Assembly: GCF_051014445.1 (NCBI RefSeq)
Contig: NW_027488365.1
Coordinates: forward strand, 7,440,001-7,504,000
DNA: 64,000 nt
Origin: Colletes latitarsis
Taxonomy: Eukaryota; Arthropoda; Insecta; Hymenoptera; Colletidae
Direction of reading: 5' to 3'
Positions 52,196 through 63,110 of this stretch are shown here, piece after piece. The notes below the pieces were generated by a model. The model did no database searches. It worked only from the letters and a program-made list of their open reading frames with translations, and was not told the DNA's origin. Each line of letters begins with the position of its first letter. Position 1 is the stretch's first letter. The position numbers and the translations under genes were made by a program.

Positions 52196-55100
52196 TTGAA
52201 CAGGTCCTGGGTTACTTCTGGATTGGAACACGTAGTAATGTGGTACCACGCTGAAACAGTCCATTAATCCTAGTTTCGATCAATATTTTAGAGGATAACG
52301 CATGTTAGGTCTAGATTAGGCCTGGGATTTGCCCTCATCAGGGTCATACTTCCGCATATCTCTTATACCTGATGGCCAGATCCTGGGCTTTTTCTGGATT
52401 GGATCACGTAGTAATGTGGTACCACACTGAAACATTCAATTAAACCTGGTCTTGATAAATATTTTAGAGGATAACGCATTTTAGGTCTGGGATAGGTCTG
52501 GGATTTGCCCCCATCAGGGTCATACTTTCGCGTTTTTCACATATTTGCTGAGCAAATCCCTGGCTTATTCTGGTTTGGATCATGTGCTAATGTGGTACCA
52601 CACTGAAACAGTCCATTAAACCTGGTTTGGATCATTATTTTAGAGAATAACTCATGTTAGGTCTGGGTTAGGTCTAGGATTTGCCCCCAGCAGGCACATA
52701 CTTTCGCATATTTCTCATACGTGATGGCTAGATCCTGGGCTTCTTCTGGAATGGATCACGCAGTAATGTGGTACCACACTGTAACAGTCCATCAAACCTG
52801 ATTTCGATTAATATTTTAGAGGATGACGCATGTTATGTCTAGGTTAGGCCTGGGATTTGCCCTCATCAGGCTCATACTTTCGCATATTTCTCATACTTGA
52901 TGGCTAGATCCTGGGCTTTTTCTGGATTGGATCACGTACTAACGTGGTACCACACTGAAACAGTCCATTACACCTGGTTTCGATCAATATTTTGGAGAAT
53001 AACGCATGTTATGTCTAGGTTAGGCCTGGGATTTGCCCTCATCAGGCTCATACTTTCGCATATTTCTCATACTAGCTGAACAGATCCCTGGCTTTTTCTG
53101 GTTTGGATCACGTAGTAAAGTGGTACCACCCTGAAACAGTCAATTCAACCTGGTGTCGATAGATATTTTAGAGGATAACGCATGTTAGGTCTGGGTTAGG
53201 CCTGGGATTTGCCCTCAGCAGGCTCATTCTTTCGCATTCGTCACATACTTGTTGTACAGATCCTGGGTTTTTTTCTGGTTTGCATCACGTAGTAATGTGG
53301 TACCACACTGAAAAAGTCCATTAAACCTGGTTTCGATGATTATTTTAGAGAATAACTCATGTTAGGTCTAGGTTAGGTCTGGGATTTGCACTCATCAGGC
53401 TCGTACTTTCGCATTCATCACATACTTGTTGAACAGGTCCTGGGTTATTTCTGGTTTGGATCACGTAGTAAAGTGGTACCACACTGAAAGTGTCGCTTAG
53501 TCCTGGTCTCGAACAATGTTTTAGAGGATAAGTCATGCTAGGTCTAGGTTAGGCCTGGGATTTGCCCTCATCAGACCCATACTTTCGCATTCATCACATA
53601 CTTGTTCAACAGATCCTGGGTTATTTCTGGTTTGGATCAGGTAGTTGTGTGGTACCACACAGAGACAGACGATTAAACCTGGTTTCGATCAATATTGTAG
53701 AGGATCACTCATGTTTGGCCTAGGTTAGGCCTCGGATTTGCCCCCATCAGACCCATACTTTCGCATTCATCACATACTTGTTGAACAGGTCCTGGGTTAT
53801 TTCAGGTTTGGATCACGTAGTAAAGTGGTACCACACTGAAACAGTCGCTTAATCCTGGTCTCGAACAATGTTTTAGAGGATAATTCATGCTAGGTCTAGG
53901 TTAGGCCTGGGATTTGCCCTCATCAGACCCATACTTTCGCATTCATCACATACTTGTTGAACAGGTCCTGGGTTATTTCTGGTTTGGATCACGTAGTAAA
54001 GTGGTACCACACTGAAACTGTCGCTTAGTCCTGGTCTCGAACAATGTTTCAGAGGATAACTCATGCTAGGTTTAGGTTAGGCCTGGGATTTGCCCTCATC
54101 AGGCCCATACTTTCGCATTCATCACATACTTGTTCAACAGATCCTGGGTTATTTCTGGTTTGGATCAGGTAGTAATGTGGTACCACACAGAGACAGACGA
54201 TTAAACCTGGTTTCGATCAATATTGTAGAGGATAACTCATGTTTGGCCTAGGTTAGGCCTCGGATTTGCCCCCATCAGACCCATACTTTCGCATTCATCA
54301 CATACTTGTTGAACAGGTCCTGGGTTATTTCTGGCTTGGATCACGTAGTAAAGTGGTACCACACTGAAACTGTCGCTTAATCCTGGTCTCGAACAATGTT
54401 TTAGAGGATAACTCATGCTAGGTCTAGGTTAGGCCTGGGATTTGCCCTCATCAGACCCATACTTTCGCATTTATCACATACTTGTTCAACAGATCCTGGG
54501 TTATTTCTGGTTTGGATCAGGTAGTAATGTGGTACCACACTGAAACAGTCAATTAAACCTGGTCACGAACAATGTTTTAGAGGATAACTCATGCTAGGTC
54601 TAGGTTAGGCCTGGGATTTGCCCTCATCAGACCCATACTTTCGCAATCATCACATACTTGTTCAACAGATCCTGGGTTATTTCTGGTTTGGATCAGGTAG
54701 TAATGTGGTACCACACAGAGACAGACGATTAAACCTGGTTTCGATCAATATTGTAGAGGATAACTCATGTTTGGCCTAGGTTAGGCCTGGGATTTGCCCC
54801 CATCAGACCCATACTTTCGCATTCATCACATACTTGTTGAACAGGTCCTGGGTTACTTCTGGTTTGGATCACGTAGTAAAGTGGTACCACACTGAAACAG
54901 TCGCTTAATCCTGGTCTCGAACAATGTTTTAGAGGATAACTCATGCTAGGTCTAGGTTAGGCCTGGGACTTGCCCTCATCAGACCCATACTTTCGCATTC
55001 ATCACATACTTGTTGAACAGATCCTGGGTTATTTCTGGTTTGGATCAGGTAGTAATGTGGTACCACACTGAAACAGTCAATTAAACCTGGTCACGATCAA

Positions 55101-56420
55101 CATTTTAGAGGATAACGCCGGTTAGGACCCGGTTAGGTGTGGGATTTGCCCTCATCAGGCTCATACTTTCGCATATTTCTCATACTTGATAGCAAGATCC
55201 GTTGCTTTTTCTGGATTGGATCACATAGTGATGTAGTACCACACTGAATCAGTCAATTATACCTGGTCTCGATCTATATTTTAGAGGATAACGCATGTTA
55301 GGTCTGGGTTCGGTCCAGGATTTGCCCGCATCAGGCTTATACTTTCGCATATCTCTCATACTTGTTGGCCAGCTCTTGGGTTTTTACTGGTTTGGATCAC
55401 GTAGTAAAGTGGTACCACACTGAAACAGTCGCTTAATCCTGGTCTCGAACAATGTTTTAGAGGATAACTCATGCTAGGTCTAGGTTAGGCCTGGGATTTG
55501 CCCCCATCAGACCCATACTTTCGCATTCATCACATACTTGTTCAACAGATCCTGGGTTATTTCTGGTTTGGATCAGGTAGTAATGTGGTACCACACTGAA
55601 ACAGTCAATTAAACCTGGTCACGAACAATGTTTTAGAGGATAACTCATGCTAGGTCTAGGTTAGGCCTGGGATTTGCCCTCATCAGACCCATACTTTCGC
55701 ATTCATCACATACTTGTTCAACAGATCCTGGGTTATTTCTTGTTTGGATCAGGTAGTAATGTGGTACCACACTGAAACAGTCGATTAATCCTGGTCTCGA
55801 ACAATATTTTACAGGATGACTCATGCTAGGTCTAGGCTAGGCCTGGGATTTGCCCTCATCAGACCCATACTTTCGCATTCATCACATACTTGTTCAACAG
55901 ATCCTGGGTTATTTCTGGTTTGGATCAGGTAGTAATGTGGTACCACTCTGAAACAGTCAATTAAACCTGGTCACGAACAATGTTTTAGAGGATAACTCAT
56001 GCTAGGTCTAGGTTAGGCCTGGGATTTGCCCTCATCAGACCCATACTTTCGCATTCATCACATACTTGTTGAACAGGTCCTGGGTTATTTCTGGTTTGGA
56101 TCACGTAGTAAAGTGGTACCACACTGAAACTGTCGCTTAATCCTGGTCTGGAACAATGTTTTAGAGGATAACTCATGCTAGGTCTAAGTTAGGCCTGGGA
56201 TTTGCCCTCATCAGACCCATACCTTCGCATTCATCACATACTTGTTCAACAGATCCTGGGTTATTTCTGGTTTGGATCAGGTAGTAATGTGGTACCACGC
56301 TGAAACAGACCATTAAACCTGGTTTCGATCAATATTGTAGAGGATAACTCATGTTTGGCCTAGGTTAGGCCTGGGATTTGCTCCCATCAGACCCATACTT
56401 TCGCATTCATCACATACTTG
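52196..56420. repeat. Large unit copy 2 (24 monomers, 4,225 bp)
   Basis: In register with copy 1 at +4,930 bp at first. It then has one more monomer (offset 5,106 by about 54.85 kb) and lacks five monomers that copy 1 has near 50.68-51.55 kb (offset 4,225 by 55.81 kb, marked by TTTTACAGGATGACTC). Near 54.18 kb it reads CACACAGAGACAGACG where copy 1 has CACACTGAAACAGTCG. CACATATTTGCTGAGC near 52,546 replaces CACATACTTGCTGAGC and is shared with copy 3. Confidence 0.9.
53646..53661. repeat. Extended 16-bp palindrome, second copy
   Basis: TGTGTGGTACCACACA, at +4,930 from the palindrome at 48716, in the same monomer context (GGTAGT on the left, GAGACAGACG on the right). Confidence 0.9.
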
Positions 56421-59400
56421 TTGAACAGGTCCTGGGTTACTTCTGGATTGGAACACGTAGTAATGTGGTACCACGCTGAAACAGTCCATTAATCCTAGTT
56501 TCGATCAATATTTTAGAGGATAACGCATGTTAGGTCTAGATTAGGCCTGGGATTTGCCCTCATCAGGGTCATACTTCCGCATATCTCTTATACCTGATGG
56601 CCAGATCCTGGGCTTTTTCTGGATTGGATCACGTAGTAATGTGGTACCACACTGAAACATTCAATTAAACCTGGTCTTGATAAATATTTTAGAGGATAAC
56701 GCATTTTAGGTCTGGGATAGGTCTGGGATTTGCCCCCATCAGGGTCATACTTTCGCGTTTTTCACATATTTGCTGAGCAAATCCCTGGCTTATTCTGGTT
56801 TGGATCATGTGCTAATGTGGTACCACACTGAAACAGTCCATTAAACCTGGTTTGGATCATTATTTTAGAGAATAACTCATGTTAGGTCTGGGTTAGGTCT
56901 AGGATTTGCCCCCAGCAGGCACATACTTTCGCATATTTCTCATACGTGATGGCTAGATCCTGGGCTTCTTCTGGAATGGATCACGCAGTAATGTGGTACC
57001 ACACTGTAACAGTCCATCAAACCTGATTTCGATTAATATTTTAGAGGATGACGCATGTTATGTCTAGGTTAGGCCTGGGATTTGCCCTCATCAGGCTCAT
57101 ACTTTCGCATATTTCTCATACTTGATGGCTAGATCCTGGGCTTTTTCTGGATTGGATCACGTACTAACGTGGTACCACACTGAAACAGTCCATTACACCT
57201 GGTTTCGATCAATATTTTGGAGAATAACGCATGTTATGTCTAGGTTAGGCCTGGGATTTGCCCTCATCAGGCTCATACTTTCGCATATTTCTCATACTAG
57301 CTGAACAGATCCCTGGCTTTTTCTGGTTTGGATCACGTAGTAAAGTGGTACCACCCTGAAACAGTCAATTCAACCTGGTGTCGATAGATATTTTAGAGGA
57401 TAACGCATGTTAGGTCTGGGTTAGGCCTGGGATTTGCCCTCAGCAGGCTCATTCTTTCGCATTCGTCACATACTTGTTGTACAGATCCTGGGTTTTTTTC
57501 TGGTTTGCATCACGTAGTAATGTGGTACCACACTGAAAAAGTCCATTAAACCTGGTTTCGATGATTATTTTAGAGAATAACTCATGTTAGGTCTAGGTTA
57601 GGTCTGGGATTTGCACTCATCAGGCTCGTACTTTCGCATTCATCACATACTTGTTGAACAGGTCCTGGGTTATTTCTGGTTTGGATCACGTAGTAAAGTG
57701 GTACCACACTGAAAGTGTCGCTTAGTCCTGGTCTCGAACAATGTTTTAGAGGATAAGTCATGCTAGGTCTAGGTTAGGCCTGGGATTTGCCCTCATCAGA
57801 CCCATACTTTCGCATTCATCACATACTTGTTCAACAGATCCTGGGTTATTTCTGGTTTGGATCAGGTAGTTGTGTGGTACCACACAGAGACAGACGATTA
57901 AACCTGGTTTCGATCAATATTGTAGAGGATCACTCATGTTTGGCCTAGGTTAGGCCTCGGATTTGCCCCCATCAGACCCATACTTTCGCATTCATCACAT
58001 ACTTGTTGAACAGGTCCTGGGTTATTTCAGGTTTGGATCACGTAGTAAAGTGGTACCACACTGAAACAGTCGCTTAATCCTGGTCTCGAACAATGTTTTA
58101 GAGGATAATTCATGCTAGGTCTAGGTTAGGCCTGGGATTTGCCCTCATCAGACCCATACTTTCGCATTCATCACATACTTGTTGAACAGGTCCTGGGTTA
58201 TTTCTGGTTTGGATCACGTAGTAAAGTGGTACCACACTGAAACTGTCGCTTAGTCCTGGTCTCGAACAATGTTTCAGAGGATAACTCATGCTAGGTTTAG
58301 GTTAGGCCTGGGATTTGCCCTCATCAGGCCCATACTTTCGCATTCATCACATACTTGTTCAACAGATCCTGGGTTATTTCTGGTTTGGATCAGGTAGTAA
58401 TGTGGTACCACACAGAGACAGACGATTAAACCTGGTTTCGATCAATATTGTAGAGGATAACTCATGTTTGGCCTAGGTTAGGCCTCGGATTTGCCCCCAT
58501 CAGACCCATACTTTCGCATTCATCACATACTTGTTGAACAGGTCCTGGGTTATTTCTGGCTTGGATCACGTAGTAAAGTGGTACCACACTGAAACTGTCG
58601 CTTAATCCTGGTCTCGAACAATGTTTTAGAGGATAACTCATGCTAGGTCTAGGTTAGGCCTGGTATTTGCCCTCATCAGACCCATACTTTCGCATTTATC
58701 ACATACTTGTTCAACAGATCCTGGGTTATTTCTGGTTTGGATCAGGTAGTAATGTGGTACCACACTGAAACAGTCAATTAAACCTGGTCACGAACAATGT
58801 TTTAGAGGATAACTCATGCTAGGTCTAGGTTAGGCCTGGGATTTGCCCTCATCAGACCCATACTTTCGCAATCATCACATACTTGTTCAACAGATCCTGG
58901 GTTATTTCTGGTTTGGATCAGGTAGTAATGTGGTACCACACAGAGACAGACGATTAAACCTGGTTTCGATCAATATTGTAGAGGATAACTCATGTTTGGC
59001 CTAGGTTAGGCCTGGGACTTGCCCTCATCAGACCCATACTTTCGCATTCATCACATACTTGTTGAACAGATCCTGGGTTATTTCTGGTTTGGATCAGGTA
59101 GTAATGTGGTACCACACTGAAACAGTCAATTAAACCTGGTCACGATCAACATTTTAGAGGATAACGCCGGTTAGGACCCGGTTAGGTGTGGGATTTGCCC
59201 TCATCAGGCTCATACTTTCGCATATTTCTCATACTTGATAGCAAGATCCGTTGCTTTTTCTGGATTGGATCACATAGTGATGTAGTACCACACTGAATCA
59301 GTCAATTATACCTGGTCTCGATCTATATTTTAGAGGATAACGCATGTTAGGTCTGGGTTCGGTCCAGGATTTGCCCGCATCAGGCTTATACTTTCGCATA

Positions 59401-60350
59401 TCTCTCATACTTGTTGGCCAGCTCTTGGGTTTTTACTGGTTTGGATCACGTAGTAAAGTGGTACCACACTGAAACAGTCGCTTAATCCTGGCCTCGAACA
59501 ATGTTTTAGAGGATAACTCATGCTAGGTCTAGGTTAGGCCTGGGATTTGCCCCCATCAGACCCATACTTTCGCATTCATCACATACTTGTTCAACAGATC
59601 CTGGGTTATTTCTGGTTTGGATCAGGTAGTAATGTGGTACCACACTGAAACAGTCAATTAAACCTGGTCACGAACAATGTTTTAGAGGATAACTCATGCT
59701 AGGTCTAGGTTAGGCCTGGGATTTGCCCTCATCAGACCCATACTTTCGCATTCATCACATACTTGTTCAACAGATCCTGGGTTATTTCTTGTTTGGATCA
59801 GGTAGTAATGTGGTACCACACTGAAACAGTCGACTAATCCTGGTCTCGAACAATATGTTAGAGGATAACTCATGCTAGGTCTAGGTTAGGTCTGGGCTTT
59901 GCTCTTATCAGGCTCATTCTTTCGCATATTTCTCATACTTGATGGCTAGATCCTGCGCTTTTTCTGGATTGCATCACGTAGTAATGAAGTACAACACTGA
60001 AACAGTCGATTAAACCTGGTTTCCATCAATATCTTAGAGGACAACGCAAGTTAGGTCTTGGATAGGTCTGGGATTTGCCCTCATCAGGCTCATACTTTCG
60101 CGTTTTTCACATACTTGTTGAACAGATCCTGGGTTATTTTCTGGTTTGGATCACATAGTAATGTGGTACCACACTGAAACAGACGATTAAACCAGGTTTC
60201 GATGAATATTTTTGAGGATAACGCATGTTAGGTCTAGGTTAGGCCGGGGTTTTTCACTCATCACACTCATACTTTCGCATTCGTCACATACCTGTTGAAC
60301 GGATCCTGGGTTTTTACTCGTTTGGATCACGTAGTAATGTGGTACCACAC
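56421..60350. repeat. Large unit copy 3 (~22 monomers)
   Basis: In register with copy 2 at +4,225 bp up to about 58.98 kb. It then lacks one monomer (offset 4,049 near 59.17 kb), at a join reading GGCCTAGGTTAGGCCTGGGA followed by CTTGCCC. Near its end it keeps the copy-1 monomers with GATCCTGCGC and ATGAAGTACAACAC (59.88-60.35 kb, +9,155 from copy 1) that copy 2 lost. Similarity stops near 60,350 at CACTGAAACATTCAATT. Confidence 0.9.
57871..57886. repeat. Extended 16-bp palindrome, third copy
   Basis: TGTGTGGTACCACACA at +4,225 from the copy at 53646. All three copies are unchanged. Confidence 0.9.
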
Positions 60351-61740
60351 TGAAACATTCAATTAAACCTGGTCTTGATAAATATTTTAGAGGATAACGC
60401 ATGTTAGGTCTGGGATAGGTCTGGGATTTGCCCTCATCAGGCTCATACTTTTGCGTTTTTCACATACTTGTTGAACAGATCCTGGGTTTTTTCTGGTTTG
60501 GATCACGTAGTAGTGTGGTACCACACTGAAACAATCAATTAAACCTGGTCATGATAAATATTTTAGAGAATAATTCATGTTAGGTCTAGGTTAGGTCTGG
60601 GATTTGCTCTCATCAGACTCATACTTTCGCATTCCTCACATACTTTTTGAACGGATCCTGGGTTTTTTCTGGTTTGGATCACGTAGTAATGTGGGACCAC
60701 ACTGAAACAGTCAATTAAAACTGGTTTCGATCAATATTTTAGAGGATAACGCAAGTTAGGTCTGGGATAGGTCTGGGATTCGCCCTCATCAGGCTCATAC
60801 TTTCGCGTTTTTCACATACTTGTTGAACTGATCCTGGGTTTTTTCTGGTTTGGATCACGTAGCAATGTGGTACCACACTGAAACAGTCGATTAAACCTGG
60901 TTTCGATCAATATTTTAGAGGATAACGCAAGTTTGGTCTGGGATAGGTCTGGGATTTGCCCTCATCAGGCTCATACTTTCGCGTTTTTCACATACTTGTT
61001 GAACAGATCCTGGGTTTTTTCTGGTTTGGATCACGTAGTAATGTGGGACCACACTGAAACAATCAATTAAACCTGGTCATGATAAATATTTTAGAGAATA
61101 ATTCATGTTAGGTCTAGGTTAGGTCTGGGATTTGCTCCCATCAGGCTCATTCTTTCGCATATCTCTCATACTTGATGGCTAGATCCTGGGCTTTATCTGG
61201 ATTGCATCACGTAGTAATGAAGTACAACACTGAAACAGTCAATTAAACCTGGTTTCCATCAATATCTTTGAGGACAACGCAAGTTAGGTCTGGGAGAGGT
61301 CTGGGATTTGCTCTCATCGGGCTCATACTTTCGCGTTTTTCACATACTTGTTGAACAGATCCTGGGTTTCTTCTGGATTGCATCACGTAGTAAAGTGGTA
61401 CCACACTGAAACAGTCCATTAAACCAGGTTTGGAGCAATATTTTAGAGGATAACGCATGTTAGGTCTAGGTTAGGCCTGGGATTTGCTCTCATCAGGCTC
61501 ATTCTTTCGCATATTTCTCATACTTGATGGCTAGATCCTGGGCTTTTTCTGGATTGCTTCACGTAGTAATGTGGGACCACACTGAAACAATCAATTAAAC
61601 CTGGTTTTGATAAATCTTTTAGAGGACAACGCATGTTAGGTCTGGGTTAGGTCTAGGATTTGCCCTCATCAGGCTCACACTTTCGCATATTTCTCATACT
61701 TGTTGAACAGATCCTAGGTTTTTCTGGTTTGGATCACGTA
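60351..61740. repeat. Island of divergent monomers, about eight
   Basis: These monomers resemble those at 0-2 kb in being individually distinct: CATGATAAATATTTTAGAG, GAATAATTCATGTTAGG, GTGGGACCACAC in several monomers, ATGAAGTACAACAC and TTTATCTGGATTGC. Two monomers near 60.53-60.60 and 61.05-61.12 kb share CAATCAATTAAACCTGG with CATGATAAATATTTTAG, a spacing of about 528 bp (three monomers). The segment separates the triplicated unit from the copy of 45.2-46.6 kb. Confidence 0.8.
60512..60527. repeat. Extended 16-bp palindrome
   Basis: AGTGTGGTACCACACT, the same extension as at 3353, in a monomer with GATCACGTAGTAGTG on the left and GAAACAATC on the right. Confidence 0.9.
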
Positions 61741-63110
61741 GTAATGTGGTACCACACTGAAACAGTCGATTAATCCTGGTCTCGAACAATATTTTAGAGG
61801 ATGACTCATGCTAGGTCTAGGCTAGGCCTGGGATTTGCCCTCATCAGACTCATACTTTCGCATTCTTCACATACTTGTGGAACAGATCCTGGGTTATTTC
61901 TGGTTTGGATCACGTAGTAAAGTGGTACCACACTGAAACAGTCAGTTAAACCTGGTTTCGATCAATATTTTTGATGATAACGCATGTTAGGTTTGGGTTA
62001 GGGCTAGGATTTGCCCTAATCAGACCCATACTTTCGCATTCCTCACATACTTGTTGAACAGATCCTGTATTATTTCTGGGTTGGATCACATAGTAAAGTG
62101 GTACCACACTGAAACAGTCGATTAATCCTCGTCTCGAACAATATTTTAGAGGATGACTCATGCTAGGTCTAGGCTAGGTCTGGGATTTGCCCTCATCAGA
62201 CCCATACTTTCGCATTCTTCACATACTTGTGGAACAGATCCTGGGTTATTTCTGGTTTGGATCACGTAGTAAAGTGGTACCACACTGAAACAGTCAGTTA
62301 AACCTGGATACAACCAATATTTCAGAGGATAACGCATGTTAGGTCTGCGTTAGGTCTAGGATTTGCCCCCATCTGGCTCATACCTTCGCATTCTTCACAT
62401 GCTTGTTGAACAGATCCTAGGTTTTTCTGGTTTGGATCACGTAGTAATGTGGTACCACACTGAAACAGTCAGTTAAACCTGGTTTCGATCAATATTTTTG
62501 ATGATAACGCATGTTAGGTTTGGGTTAGGGCTAGGATTTGCCCTCATCAGACTCATACTTGCGCATTCTTCACATACTTGTTGAACAGATTCTGGGCTTT
62601 TTCTGGTTTGATCCCGTAGTAATGTGGTACCACACTGAAACGGTCCATTAAACCTGGTGTCGATCAATATTTTAGAGGATAACGCATGTTAGGTCTGGGT
62701 TCGGTCCAGGATTTGCCCGCATCAGGCTTATACTTTCGCATATCTCTCATACTTGTTGGCCAGCTCCTGGGTTTTTTCTGGATTGGATCACGTAGTTATG
62801 TGGTATCACACTGAAACAGTCAGTTAAACCTGGATACAACCAATATTTCAGAGGATAACGCATGTTAGGTCTGCGTTAGGTCTAGGATTTGCCCTCATCT
62901 GGCTCATACCTTCGCATTCTTCACATGCTTGTTGAACAGATCCTAGGTTTTTCTAGTTTCGATCACGTAGTAATGTGGTACCACACTGAAACTGTCAGTT
63001 AAACCTGGTTTCGATCAATATTTTTGATGATGACGCATGTTAGGTTTGGGTTAGGGCTAGGATTTGCCCTCATCAGACCCATACTTTCGCATTCTTCACA
63101 TACTTGTTGA
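61741..63110. repeat. Copy of 45190-46560
   Basis: Matches at an offset of 16,549 bp (94 monomers), with shared rare forms: TTCTGGGTTGGATCAC, CCTCGTCTCGAAC, TTTGCCCTAATCAG with CATTCCTCACATAC, CTCATACTTGCGCATTC next to TTTGATCCCGTAG, and TTTTTCTAGTTT. Differences include CCCCCATCTGG against CCCTCATCTGG near 62,368 and TGATGATGACGC against TGTTGATAACGC near 63,025. It reads dimers and trimers of the AATATTTTTGATG, CTCGAAC and ACAACCAATATTTC types. Confidence 0.85.
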
